DNA of 64,000 bases from contig CM053273.1 of NCBI GenBank assembly GCA_028583415.1, positions 92,287,885 to 92,351,884 on the forward strand, written 5' to 3'. A program made the position numbers and the translations under genes. Shown here piece by piece: positions 60,301 to 62,238 of this stretch. The DNA is from Protea cynaroides (lineage: Eukaryota; Streptophyta; Magnoliopsida; Proteales; Proteaceae). Under the pieces are notes generated by a model. That model saw only the letters and a list, made by a program, of their open reading frames with translations, did not search any database and was not told the origin of the DNA. The stretch's first letter is position 1. Every line of letters begins with the position of its first letter.

Positions 60301-60424
60301 AAGAATATGGGGCAATAATAACTAATTTGGACAAAGGATGATGGTTCTCACTGTATACTCTGTCAACAACTTCCAGCAAACCATCTGGAGGCCTTCTATA
60401 AAACAATCGACTAAACAAGGACAT
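1915..60424 (-). CDS. Class II formin-like protein (PTEN-like, C2, FH1, FH2), 12 exons visible, 3' end outside the window
   Basis: Plant class II formins nucleate and elongate actin filaments through FH2, feed profilin-actin through FH1 and bind membranes through the PTEN-like/C2 region. Joined exons (minus strand): 60424-60352, 60157-59454, 59359-59138, 59052-57248, 56636-56513, 47856-47785, 23749-23651, 3322-3281, 3203-3123, 2501-2451, 2179-2098, 2009-1915. Every junction is GT-AG, and the phases give 1150 codons with no stop. Rough domains: PTEN-like 1-190, C2 190-340, linker 340-540, FH1 polyproline 540-890, FH2 from about 907. FH2 hallmarks are LKPLHWVKV, KFCPTKEE, LGKCEQFF and LGNALNQGT. 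The final 150 or so residues of FH2 should lie left of the window. Similarity is closest to the FH13/14/18-type formins recalled from Arabidopsis; the exact orthologue is not claimed. Residue 127, where the PTEN catalytic Cys belongs, is Ser. Start: the first ATG of the MSLFSRLFYRRPPDGLLE N-terminus, the conserved start of the family. Confidence 0.95.
2098..2179 (-). CDS. Formin exon 11 (FH2)
   Basis: 82 nt encoding VRESVKLRQVMQTILTLGNA then LNQGTTR plus one base. The LGNALNQGT motif is the most conserved in plant FH2. Acceptor GGTGCTATAG, donor GTAACTG. Confidence 0.95.
2255..2410 (+). mobile_element. Possible tRNA-derived SINE
   Basis: Contains GGGTCAAGTCCTACC, a good match to the pol III B box, with a weak A-box-like TAGTAAACATG about 45 bp upstream. 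Lies in the 271-bp intron between exons 10 and 11. No tail or target duplication could be fixed. Confidence 0.35.
2451..2501 (-). CDS. Formin exon 10 (FH2)
   Basis: 51 nt encoding VEELRSNLITINNASKE. Acceptor AATTGGTTAG, donor GTATGCTT. It is in phase with both neighbours. Confidence 0.94.
3123..3203 (-). CDS. Formin exon 9 (FH2)
   Basis: 81 nt encoding FFLELMKVPRVESKLRVFSF then RINFSTQ, the classic FFLELMKVPRVESKL motif. Acceptor GTTTTTAG, donor GTATTCCT. Confidence 0.95.
3281..3322 (-). CDS. Formin exon 8 (FH2 microexon)
   Basis: A 42-nt microexon encoding NYTGNKEMLGKCEQ. Acceptor TTTCTTTCTAG at 3323-3324 is fed by a 14-T run followed upstream by a long (TA)n array; donor GTACATTC. The peptide is the usual NYTGDKxxLGKCEQ segment of FH2. 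Confidence 0.93.
3345..3405. repeat. (TA)n microsatellite next to the exon 8 acceptor
   Basis: About 30 TA units preceded by a run of 14 A on the plus strand. On the formin strand it reads (TA)n, T14, CTTTCTAG, so the A-run is the polypyrimidine tract of the exon 8 acceptor. Confidence 0.95.
3579..3649. repeat. Poly(A) plus (TA)n microsatellite
   Basis: About 22 A followed by about 24 TA units. It follows TCAATAAAATCTTGTTATTTAC, which looks like a polyadenylated retrocopy 3' end. Same A-run plus TA architecture as the array 200 bp to the left. Confidence 0.9.
3650..4511. other. Intron sequence, nothing recognised
   Basis: Only T-rich runs (3970-4005) are evident. No coding or terminal-repeat signal was found. 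Confidence 0.5.
4512..4882 (+). repeat. 5' LTR of copia A
   Basis: 371 bp, TGTTGCGATA...GAAATTGTTACA. Contains CCTATAAAATA (TATA-like) near 4710 and a 22-bp hairpin at 4554-4575 (arms GCTGGCGGTA/TACCGCCAGC). Confidence 0.95.
5320..9475 (+). pseudogene. Copia A gag-pol, degenerate
   Basis: Polyprotein of a copia element in several broken frames. Gag (about 5320-5830) carries NTWLRDNSLVQTWLWNSIEP and ISRIYDLYERMF-like sequence. A decayed zinc knuckle CTHCHKTNHTTDT lies near 6105 (last Cys lost). Protease IIDSGATCHL is at about 6376-6405. The pre-integrase domain WHNRFGHLSLFKMK ends near 6840. Integrase 6960-7250 keeps VDDFSRMTW and RIDNA but the catalytic Glu region (usually NGVAERKN) reads NGVAGQID. 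RT 8296-8721 has the intact YVDDIIIT box. RNase H 8740-9440 has in-frame stops. At least six stops or frameshifts, so no functional protein. The sequence is related to copia B. Confidence 0.9.
9502..9873 (+). repeat. 3' LTR of copia A
   Basis: 372 bp, colinear with the 5' LTR. The hairpin is kept at 9544-9565 but with paired changes (arms GTTGGCGGTA/TACCGCCAAC). Confidence 0.95.
9874..10440. other. Intron sequence with a 41-bp tandem duplication
   Basis: No gene signal. A 41-bp unit starting CATGGAGCAGATATTTTGGG is repeated twice at 10245-10326 with one difference. Confidence 0.7.
10441..10637. mobile_element. Short CATAG-type hAT MITE
   Basis: 197 bp with ends CATAGTTGTCAAGGCG and its inverse CGCTTTGACAACTATG, flanked by the perfect 8-bp duplication CCTCACAC (10433-10440, 10638-10645). 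The interior consists of GC-rich CGCCTAGGCG-like subterminal repeats. Non-coding deletion derivative related to 29842-30925. Confidence 0.9.
10885..11068. mobile_element. Short CAAGG-type hAT MITE
   Basis: 184 bp, ends CAGTGTTCAAAATCTC and ATTTAAAACCTTG, flanked by the perfect 8-bp duplication GCCTAGAC (10877-10884, 11069-11076). The interior repeats the CTCAACGAGATCTC theme. Same terminus family as the 4.8-kb hAT at 33448-38292. Confidence 0.9.
11130..11381. repeat. Fold-back repeat, outer part of left arm
   Basis: From ATGACTAATATCATTTAAGT to ATTCCATAAG. It is the inverse counterpart of about 19090-19300 (CTAGCATTTGAAAGTTGAAA, AATATCTTAAGTAAGTCATA) and a homologue of 30150-30400. LINE A separates it from the inner part of the arm. 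Confidence 0.75.
11517..16640 (-). pseudogene. LINE A ORF2 (endonuclease, reverse transcriptase, RNase H), broken
   Basis: Endonuclease/exonuclease-phosphatase from 16560 (WNIRGVLNPKSRQAVRSF, LAEPLVWP) to about 15780, with SDHSPFVIG. RT 14450-13560: PDSSPGPDGFPGKFF, TRGLRQGDPLSPLLFV, and a decayed catalytic box reading TDDILLF. zf-RVT 13049-12381: SVSSAWNGLRKLG. RNase H 12000-11517: LNIDGCSLGNPGNAG, ECDSES, with the last catalytic Asp of the AD-LA motif replaced (AANFLAKKA). The frame changes several times, and a solo LTR sits between the endonuclease and the RT. Not functional. Confidence 0.88.
14886..15774 (-). mobile_element. Solo LTR (gypsy-like) inside LINE A
   Basis: Read on the minus strand it starts TGATGCAGTCC and ends TTTGCCATCA. 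It is flanked by the 5-bp duplication CAGGC (14881-14885, 15775-15779), and removing it restores the LINE reading (MPV then TGSPYF). A TATA-like ATTATATAACTA lies near 15395. Two tandem perfect palindromes centred on CACGTG (15637-15660 and 15666-15685) are shared with the LTRs near 51850 and 55245. Confidence 0.85.
16640..18717 (-). pseudogene. LINE A ORF1 (DUF4283/zinc-knuckle RNA-binding protein), broken
   Basis: Order from the 5' end: Ser/Gly-rich N-terminus (18717-18355); DUF4283-like segment about 17860-17590 (LIGRLDSRGIMLSDIEK, FFIFRFNSERDM) with a stop in it; zinc knuckle CAYCAKYGH near 17240 whose last Cys is lost; acidic linker from 17119. Several frameshifts and stops. The acidic tail runs in frame into the endonuclease of ORF2 without a stop, unlike LINE B where ORF1 and ORF2 are separate. 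Confidence 0.8.
18717..19300. repeat. Fold-back repeat: inner left arm, loop and right arm
   Basis: 18717-18890 (AGTAAAACATCACTAAAAAC onward) is the inverse complement of about 18910-19085 (ending GTTTTTAGTGATGTTTTACT) at roughly 75-80 percent identity, with a short loop near 18895. The right arm continues to about 19300, matching the outer left arm before LINE A. Each arm is about 420 bp once LINE A is removed. No coding capacity. Confidence 0.75.
19276..19540. repeat. 132-bp tandem duplication
   Basis: Unit 1 19276-19407, unit 2 19408-19540, both with CCCTCCGGTATACCGTTCCC and ending in CTTACGGTTA; only a handful of differences. Adjacent to the right fold-back arm. Confidence 0.9.
19739..19979 (+). 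repeat. 5' LTR of copia C
   Basis: 241 bp, TGTTATGGTTATCGCGAG...AGAATTTACA. Confidence 0.92.
20751..23236 (+). pseudogene. Copia C gag-pol remnant
   Basis: A gag N-terminal piece (about 20750-20960, KKKLEGLNNFQQWRK) joins after a deletion to the end of the integrase (ACYLINRMHS, 21100-21130). RT follows at 21940-22440 (DVKNAFLHGDLHEEVYMEQP, LYGLKQSPQAWF, YVDDIVIT), then RNase H pieces to about 23236. Many frameshifts; no zinc knuckle or protease left. Confidence 0.88.
23267..23562 (+). repeat. 3' LTR of copia C, with extra inverted block
   Basis: 296 bp, about 55 bp longer than the 5' LTR. The extra block 23310-23360 is an inverted copy of the pol end 23201-23252. A CAATCACATTGATT motif is also duplicated. 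Confidence 0.92.
23651..23749 (-). CDS. Formin exon 7 (FH2)
   Basis: 99 nt encoding NAILALDTSALDIDQ and VENLIKFCPTKEEMETLK, the FH2 core helices. Acceptor GGTCACCAG and donor GTATGACT. Adjacent to the left is copia C, whose 3' LTR ends only about 90 bp from this donor. Confidence 0.95.
23750..24040. other. Intron sequence right of exon 7
   Basis: AT-rich, no repeat or coding signal recognised; probably original formin intron. Confidence 0.5.
24040..24215 (-). mobile_element. RTE LINE deletion fragment
   Basis: The minus strand reads LRRLMERFREC and KDLHMVFIDLE, an RTE reverse-transcriptase segment, joined directly to the AAATGGGGTCGGCTT-type tail that ends many plant RTE elements. An internally deleted copy separate from the one to its right. 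Confidence 0.6.
24455..25242 (-). pseudogene. RTE reverse transcriptase C-terminal part
   Basis: Motifs from the RTE clade: LFSDDIVLVDETRAMINAKL (catalytic box FSDD for the usual FADD), FRYLGSIINKEGDIEDDV, IRPVMMYGAECWAVKK, MRMLRWMFGKTKKDK. Stops between the blocks. Related copies are widespread in angiosperms. Confidence 0.85.
25243..25887 (-). repeat. 3' LTR of the non-autonomous element
   Basis: Ends GCCTGCATCA; its left limit is uncertain by 3 bp (TAATGGAGAC or TGGAGAC). Near-identical to the copy at 26592-27231. Confidence 0.85.
25900..26560 (-). pseudogene. gag-like reading frame of the non-autonomous element
   Basis: Reads MTYEQFEQFFVPINASKTIQ at the start, then a heptad-like, probably coiled-coil stretch, then an acidic region and a C-terminal tail; at least two in-frame stops. 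No protease, RT or integrase. It resembles the short gag-only frames of TR-GAG elements; homology not proven. Confidence 0.45.
26592..27231 (-). repeat. 5' LTR of the non-autonomous element
   Basis: Colinear with 25243-25887, with small indels; next to the primer-site sequence. Confidence 0.85.
27317..27373. repeat. (CT)n microsatellite
   Basis: About 26 CT units at the 5' break of the RTE fragment. Confidence 0.95.
28499..28566. mobile_element. 68-bp hairpin insertion with LTR-like ends
   Basis: Arms 28499-28525 and 28540-28566 match at 25 of 27 positions (TGTAACGCCC...GGGCGTTACA), loop 14 nt. Perfect 5-bp flanking duplication AGTTC (28494-28498, 28567-28571). Family unknown. Confidence 0.75.
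28698..28983 (-). repeat. 3' LTR of copia B
   Basis: TGTAGTAGTGCACAAGG...GCGCTAAC; the last bases are merged with a C-run and A-run. Confidence 0.9.
28990..33318 (-). pseudogene. Copia B protease-integrase-RT-RNase H
   Basis: Protease DFGASCHI (33190; DSG altered to DFG). Pre-integrase CEACELGKHHHS. Integrase 32555-32064 keeps the DDE residues (VNDYSKVTWLY, RSDNALEY, NGVTERKNRH). A proline-rich linker follows. RT 31403-30950 (DVNNAFLYGDLYKEVYMEQP, VYIDDIIIT) is split by the CATAG-type element 29842-30925. RNase H 29747-29000 (YSDADWAGVDGDRRSTTGYC, SKSSAEAEYWAMA, DNQATIYTASNPMFHE). Frameshifts and stops in several places. Confidence 0.9.
29842..30925. mobile_element. CATAG-type hAT derivative, 1.08 kb
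   Basis: Ends CATAGTTGTCAAGGCG and CGCCTTGACAACTATG, perfect 8-bp duplication TTTGGAAG (29834-29841, 30926-30933). GC-rich CGCCTAGGCG subterminal repeats flank an AT-rich core homologous to the fold-back module of 11130-19300. A 66-bp tandem repeat (GATTTATTA...ACAAGAACAACATTTATC) lies at 30050-30160. Non-coding; interrupts the RT domain of copia B. Confidence 0.92.
33320..33447 (-). pseudogene. LINE B reverse transcriptase, continuation beyond the hAT
   Basis: Reads MGFFSPMRGLRQGDPLSPLL and ITEEVLCRGLKEMVTKGL, continuing VNGGP at 38301 once the hAT and one duplicate of ATTGGACC are removed. The LINE homology stops at about 33320. Confidence 0.88.
33448..38292 (+). mobile_element. hAT transposon (BED finger/DUF659 type), 4.8 kb
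   Basis: Perfect 8-bp duplication ATTGGACC (33440-33447, 38293-38300). Ends CATGGATTAAAATCTCG and, inverted, CAAGGTTTAAAATCTCG. Both ends carry many copies of CTCGGCGAGATCTCG-like palindromes within 180 bp (33458-33625, 38215-38285), probable transposase binding sites. Encodes a decayed transposase on the plus strand. Confidence 0.95.
34360..37801 (+). pseudogene. hAT transposase, frameshifted
   Basis: Pieces in order: Gly-rich start (34368), BED-type zinc finger TQCNFCGKKL with GGITRPKQHLSG in another frame (34470-34550), RRRRAAIERAKQQFEEAIRG (34640), DUF659 at 35042-35356 (EDFGITIMCDGWIG), NGSNWTLCAAHCIDLMLKDM (35490), KSFEAKMAGLGSMFASEDW (35700), hAT C-terminal dimerisation segment at 36512-36900 (WWVLYGKDAPALKKIASRVL, HSKRRNRLGSQRLNDLVFVH), then a long Ser/Gly/Asp-rich tail ending MSWEDYVAQLEDILRQQ at 37700-37800. 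Several frameshifts and possible introns; not active as read. Confidence 0.88.
38301..39073 (-). pseudogene. LINE B ORF2 reverse transcriptase, upstream half
   Basis: MDHDSSPGPDGFPGKFYYH, VSLADFRPICVGNFLYKII, KAFDTLEWSFLFDVLSKFGF and SAKLSVMVNGGP, RT motifs 0 to 3. A stop near 38740 and frame changes. The continuation lies at 33439-33320. Confidence 0.88.
39043..40170 (-). pseudogene. LINE B ORF2 N-terminal part: AP endonuclease
   Basis: 375 codons open from ATG 40170: MKVFFWNISGVSNTKSKR, VICIAEPMVDP, LLGDFNVCRFAHEKTG, SSDHAPIVVG. These are the endonuclease motifs of plant L1. ORF1 stops only a few bases upstream, the usual L1 arrangement. The frame shifts near 39060. Confidence 0.88.
40174..42898 (-). 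pseudogene. LINE B ORF1 (DUF4283 and zinc knuckle)
   Basis: One frame from 42898 to 41879 interrupted by three or four stops, then a 231-bp duplication. DUF4283 lies at 41368-40868 (IIGRVFTKGLLLKDIYRILS, GKGYYVFRFSSQESLLSIW, RWEPDFDIDK), followed after a frame change by the intact zinc knuckle CGRCDSFGHQTEDC (about 40790) and an acidic tail. Ends at 40174, just before ORF2. The nucleic-acid-binding role is as for other L1 ORF1 proteins. Confidence 0.85.
41299..42001. repeat. 231-bp duplication with 241-bp filler in LINE B ORF1
   Basis: Copies 41299-41529 and 41771-42001 differ at about one base. The intervening 241 bp (41530-41770) is not LINE sequence. LINE colinearity continues left of copy 1 and right of copy 2. 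Confidence 0.92.
42950..43193. mobile_element. Truncated CATAG-type hAT derivative, right end only
   Basis: Homologous to 30680-30925 and ending CGCCTTGGCAACTATG at 43193. The left part is missing where LINE B begins. It sits in the gag of copia B (reading broken after SEFYV). Confidence 0.85.
43200..43824 (-). pseudogene. Copia B gag N-terminal part
   Basis: Open for 188 codons from 43824. Real gag starts at about 43690 (MAEYNDYSMQITSIKLKGVS), with NYLLWAQAVKAYILSKGKLQ, LQTWLWGSIDPSIVSNVMFH and ISRVYDLYERMFNYSLGD. It ends in a stop at 43258, runs on to LKAQQSEFYV and is cut by a CATAG-type element at 43193. Homologous to copia A gag. Confidence 0.88.
44489..44776 (-). repeat. 5' LTR of copia B
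   Basis: 288 bp, plus-strand ends TGTAAAGTGC and GCGCTAACA. TATA-like TTATTTATAAC around 44620. Confidence 0.92.
45230..45520. repeat. Short degenerate tandem repeats
   Basis: About 15 copies of a 12-24 bp ATACTGATTTTTATACTGATTT-type unit inside the large solo LTR; non-coding. Confidence 0.85.
46930..47290 (+). mobile_element. Possible L1 LINE 3' end (RNase H tail and 3' UTR)
   Basis: Around 47120-47215 the frame reads FMADWQA and DLPQWLVFVSLDCS, similar to the end of L1 RNase H domains, followed by TTTCTAATAAACTCTTTGTA and an A-rich tail. Plus strand, antisense to formin. Confidence 0.4.
47291..47784. other. Intron sequence left of exon 6
   Basis: AT-rich, no repeat or gene recognised; probably original formin intron. 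Confidence 0.5.
47785..47856 (-). CDS. Formin exon 6 (FH2)
   Basis: A 72-nt in-phase microexon encoding VELRRAYNCEIMLTKIKMPL and PYVI. Acceptor is TTTATTTACAG and donor GTGAGTCC. It lies between two giant introns (8.7 kb on the 5' side, 24.0 kb on the 3' side). The ELRRAYNCEIML motif is diagnostic of plant FH2 domains. Confidence 0.95.
47857..48347. other. Intron sequence right of exon 6
   Basis: No coding or repeat signal recognised. Confidence 0.5.
48348..50195 (+). mobile_element. hAT deletion derivative keeping only the transposase tail
   Basis: 1848 bp flanked by the perfect 8-bp duplication ATCCTATG (48340-48347, 50196-50203). Ends CACTGTTCGAGGTTTTGG and, inverted, CAAGGATCAAGGTGCCGG; subterminal GGTTTCGGTCGAAAC-like repeats on both sides. 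Keeps a leader with an AAG/GTAAGTC donor (near 48716) and the C-terminal tail of the transposase, but no BED, DUF659 or dimerisation domain. Confidence 0.93.
48745..49799 (+). pseudogene. hAT transposase C-terminal tail
   Basis: Two long open stretches (48745-49056 and 49062-49799) overlap by one frameshift near 49030-49060. The product is low-complexity: Ser/Gly/Thr/Asp-rich, then Tyr/Pro-rich, ending DYQNNWSDTMSWDTYMLQSE and a short tail. GEFMATEGRVHAQARRPF at its start matches DEFLASEEGRVHTRSPVPF of the 33448-38292 hAT, and the MSW-D-Y block matches its last exon, so this is a homologous tail. Function unknown. Confidence 0.8.
50196..51243. other. Intron sequence, LTR-like in part
   Basis: No domain found. 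A 21-bp unit (AAACTAACTTTACTAATAATG) is repeated three times at 50636-50693. The stretch 50380-50830 has the composition of a copia LTR, but no ends were found. Confidence 0.4.
51244..52002 (-). repeat. 3' LTR of the chromovirus
   Basis: On the minus strand TGATGCAGTGCATCC...GGTTTGCATCA, 759 bp. A 20-bp perfect palindrome centred on CACGTG lies at 51844-51863. The left limit is inferred from the TGATG/CATCA ends, without a second LTR for proof. Confidence 0.7.
52020..53885 (-). pseudogene. Chromovirus integrase and chromodomain
   Basis: After a short RNase H end (STEEEVIATIH) comes the H2C2 finger (HVIKQCHTCQLAKG, about 53180), integrase core MDFVLGLPPSRDKHNSIL and, after a frameshift that removes the SDRD block, HPQIDGQIEVINRRLGNLLR with the catalytic Glu. 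GHTPLEIVLGVQPRRPIDL and a C-terminal chromodomain (YKFLVK, stop, KGHPMTNLTW near 52130) follow. The chromodomain Trp codon is a stop. Not functional. Confidence 0.88.
53433..53840. mobile_element. hAT MITE inside the chromovirus
   Basis: 408 bp with ends TAAGGATGTAAAT and ATTTACATCCCTA, flanked by CCTCGCTT/CCTCTCTT (7 of 8). The interior has repeated GAATTCGGATTTGGATA-like motifs. Its removal restores the gypsy reading. Confidence 0.85.
53886..54380 (+). mobile_element. Gypsy LTR fragment, 3' end
   Basis: Ends GTTGGGTCATGACA at 54380, like the GTGACA end of the large solo LTR, and has similar downstream LTR composition. It enters the fold-back module at GAATTACGC. The left part is missing. 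Confidence 0.45.
54381..55045. mobile_element. Fold-back module copy with CAAGG-type hAT terminus
   Basis: 54381-54760 is homologous to the right arm at 18950-19300 (TCAAACCTTG, GAAAATTGCCCCCGCA, GGAATTTGAATTTT). It continues to a CTCGAG-rich stretch ending GAGATTTAAAACTTTG at 55042, the terminus type of the 33448-38292 hAT. The left half is cut by an LTR. Confidence 0.65.
55150..55978 (+). mobile_element. Probable solo LTR related to the one at 14886-15774
   Basis: Shares the CACGTG-centred 24-bp palindrome (55236-55259), TTGGGTCTCTTCGGTTGTGAG and a TATAAATAAGAA box (about 55500) in the same order as the solo LTR in LINE A. CATAG on both sides (near 55151 and 55971) may be the target duplication. 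Confidence 0.55.
55979..56512. other. Intron sequence left of exon 5
   Basis: No repeat or gene recognised; probably original formin intron. Confidence 0.5.
56513..56636 (-). CDS. Formin exon 5 (FH2)
   Basis: 124 nt encoding the end of a split Arg codon then APEIDISELESLFSAN, a Ser/Gly/Arg-rich stretch and NKPEKVQL, the FH2 lasso/linker segment. Acceptor is CTCTGCACAG and donor GTACTG. The neighbouring intron to the left is 8.66 kb long. Confidence 0.95.
57248..59052 (-). CDS. Formin exon 4: linker, FH1 polyproline region and start of FH2
   Basis: A 1805-nt exon encoding residues 334 to 935. It opens with VLFGEVES and GGLPIEAFSRVQELFSGVEW, the usual post-C2 sequence. An acidic/Ser linker follows, then about 350 residues rich in runs of 5 to 14 prolines (FH1, the profilin-actin recruiting region), then LKPLHWVKVTRAMQGSLWAD, the start of FH2. 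Donor GTATGG follows SerArg at 57247. The reverse strand shows long Arg/Trp-rich open frames, which are shadows of the CCN codons. Confidence 0.95.
59138..59359 (-). CDS. Formin exon 3: C2 domain
   Basis: It encodes 74 residues (260-333) with acceptor CTCACTGCAG and donor GTGAATTT. Motifs include KIDIQCLVQGDVVLECVHV, MMFRIMFNTAFIRSNILML and KERFPKGFRAE, matching the PTEN-type C2 domain of class II formins. This C2 domain binds phosphoinositides in moss and rice homologues; here the membrane role is inferred from homology. Confidence 0.94.
59454..60157 (-). CDS. Formin exon 2: PTEN-like phosphatase domain
   Basis: It encodes residues 25-259. Acceptor CTCCTTGCAG sits just right of 60157 and donor GTAGAAGG just left of 59454. 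Visible family motifs are FDSCFSTEVLPEE, FNFREG, DYPRQYEGCPLLPL, SPLNPFPSQLRYLHY and the phosphatase-loop relic HSERGGWP at residues 126-133. Ser replaces the catalytic Cys and the loop Arg is also absent, so lipid phosphatase activity is not expected. A run of eight C (59838-59845) lies inside the loop codons but the frame is intact. Confidence 0.94.
60352..60424 (-). CDS. Formin coding exon 1 (start codon)
   Basis: It encodes residues 1-24 plus one base: MSLFSRLFYRRPPDGLLE then VVDRVY. The ATG is at 60424-60422 and the donor GTGAGAAC follows at 60351. This RRPPDGLLE opening is typical of class II formins and supports the start choice. The split codon finishes in the next exon as Ile. Confidence 0.93.
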
Positions 60425-60488
60425 CTTGAGGGCAGGATCACAACTGCAATTGTACACCGTAGGGCTATATGTATTATCAAATCAAGCC
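60425..60488 (-). other. Probable formin 5' UTR segment next to the start codon
   Basis: Immediately upstream of the ATG, the minus strand keeps a plausible acceptor (ATTTGCAG) at 60489-60496. This suggests that the leader is spliced and that 60425-60488 is the 3' part of the 5' UTR. There is no transcript evidence. Confidence 0.45.
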
Positions 60489-61071
60489 TGCAAATGCAAA
60501 ATAAACAATATAGAAACAAATAACTAACCAACTCAGTAAAAGGATTATATACTCCATACATTTTTGGTCAGCTACCCGAATCCTGTGACTTAACTACTGT
60601 CAACAGTCTATCGCATGTATATAAATAATAATAATTTGGGCAACTTCAACACTTTCGCTCTGGAGTAATCCTTTAAGCAAAACAAAAATACAAGTAACCT
60701 AGGCGTCAGGCTCGCTACAGGCCCTGTAGCCCCCTTGGATGGCTGCTATATGTAATATATCGTATTCGTATCCAGTGGTTACATAAGCAATCCTGTAGAT
60801 TAAGAAACAAAATCGGTTAGTACCTTATCGATTTGAAAGCATGGAAGCAAGGTAGCTTATCAATCAAAAAACGATTCTTCGGGAGAAGGAGATACAGAAA
60901 CAGAAAGAACAGGGGGGAGGGACAGTGGGAGGAGGGAAAGTGTAATGGGAACGGGAAACACGCCGGAGATAGATTGCGGAGGAGAGAGCGGTCGGCAACC
61001 AAAATGCAGAGGAAGAGAGACAGCATGTGAAAGAAAAGCAGAGAGAGCAAGGAAGAGAGAAAGTCGCCGGT

Positions 61072-61127
<56 letters not shown>
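61072..61127. repeat. (GA)n/(CT)n microsatellite in the formin leader region
   Basis: About 50 bp of almost pure GA on the plus strand, reading as CT on the formin strand and lying just downstream of the candidate leader donor. CT arrays near plant 5' UTRs are frequent and often bind GAGA-type factors; that role is inference. Confidence 0.85.
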
Positions 61128-61134
61128 ACTGTAC

Positions 61135-61330
61135 CTTCTCAATCGACTCCGGCAACCGAATTAAAAGCAAACTCGATATCAGAGTATTTGTTAGCTTCTC
61201 TCATTCTCTCAATCAGTCGTTCCTAGTGCATCATCGATTTCTGGTTCCCTTGCGAATCGTTAAAGCGGAGAGAAGCAGGGATGAATTCCGGATGGACTCC
61301 ATGGTTATGTGTAGATGCAAAATGCATGAA
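61135..61330 (-). promoter_or_regulatory. Candidate formin leader exon and promoter side
   Basis: On the minus strand the sequence GATTGAGAAG is followed by a GTACAG donor at 61134. It could splice to the acceptor near 60489 to make a two-exon 5' UTR, common in plant formins. The right limit (transcription start) is a guess. No clear TATA box was seen. Confidence 0.3.
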
Positions 61331-61384
61331 ACAGATATTCGAGATAGAGAGACATTTTATTTCCAAGCACAAGCAATCGTAAAA

Positions 61385-61616
61385 AATATCTTATTTAGGG
61401 GTGAAAGTCGGGTTGGACCGGGTATCTCCAAACCCTACCCTACCCAAGAATTTTTCATGTTAATCCAAATCTACCCTACTAGGTAGTATAACCTAAACCC
61501 TTACCCTACTCTGGCAAGGTACTACCAAACCCTACCCTACCCTGATTTACCCTGATTGGGTGTGGTCAGGTCAGGTTTACCCTAATTGACCCTGAATCAG
61601 GGTCGGGTTTACCCTG
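61385..61616. repeat. ACCCTA/ACCCTGA-rich stretch, possibly a decayed hAT MITE
   Basis: Begins TTAGGGGTGAAAGTCGGGTT, like many hAT MITE ends (TAGGGGTG...), followed by CTACCCTACCC and TTACCCTGA repeats. No inverted right end was found. Confidence 0.4.
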
Positions 61617-62084
61617 ATAAAAATTTTAACCCTCACGGGTAACGATGAGCGACGTTTAACCCTAAAACTCATCGAGCAGATCTGTTATGCTCTCCATCAA
61701 GTTCATGGCAAGTCAACCTGTGGCAGCATCCTAGTCACCACAGGTGAGGGCAAGTTTTTCTCTAATGGCTTCATTCATGCCTGGGCTAAAGCATCCCACA
61801 GATGCATCTGAATGGTCGATCCATTCCAATTGTTGATTGCTGATCTGATTTAGCTTCCGATGCCGACCATAGCAGCAGTATTGGGCCATGCCATCGCCGC
61901 AGGGATCATGTTATTGCTGAGTCATGACTATGTGATGATGACGAGAGATAGGGGTGTGATTTACATGAGCGAGCTTGATATTTGGCTAATATTTCCTGAT
62001 TACTTCATGGCCATGATGAGGTTCAAGATCCATTCGCCTATATACCAACACGTAAGCCCCTATTGGCGAGGGTTTGCAAACTAG
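61617..62084 (+). pseudogene. Enoyl-CoA delta isomerase-like pseudogene (plant peroxisomal ECI family)
   Basis: Reads ILTLTGNDERRLTLKLIEQI, SILVTTGEGKFFSNGF, LPMPTIAAVLGHAIAAGIML, LLSHDYVMMTRDRGVIYMSE and FPDYFMAMMRFKI. These follow the plant delta3,delta2-enoyl-CoA isomerase, which acts in peroxisomal beta-oxidation of unsaturated fatty acids. The N-terminal residues, about 15 internal residues and the C-terminal third with the peroxisomal signal are absent, and two in-frame stops lie near 61810 and 61855. Homology fades after about 62045. Broken gene copy, next to the formin 5' end. Confidence 0.8.
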
Positions 62085-62238
62085 GCTCGCAATAGTCAGA
62101 GACTACACGGTCCGAGACCACCTCCCCTGATGCCCTACGACGTAATAGTTCTGCTAAGGTAATGGCGATACGACAATGTCAGTGGACAAGACTTGAGTAG
62201 AGATAGAGCTAGAGTCTGGTGACCAGGATGAACCATAG
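62085..62238. other. Short unclassified spacer
   Basis: Between the isomerase pseudogene and the gypsy LTR; nothing recognised. Confidence 0.5.

Noticed and set aside
60817..61170. Ser-Leu repeat open frames
   Set aside because: Read from the CT/GA microsatellite in the formin leader.
61430..61640. CCCTACCCTA runs as an interstitial telomere
   Set aside because: The plant telomere unit is CCCTAAA; these units are irregular ACCCTA and ACCCTGA.
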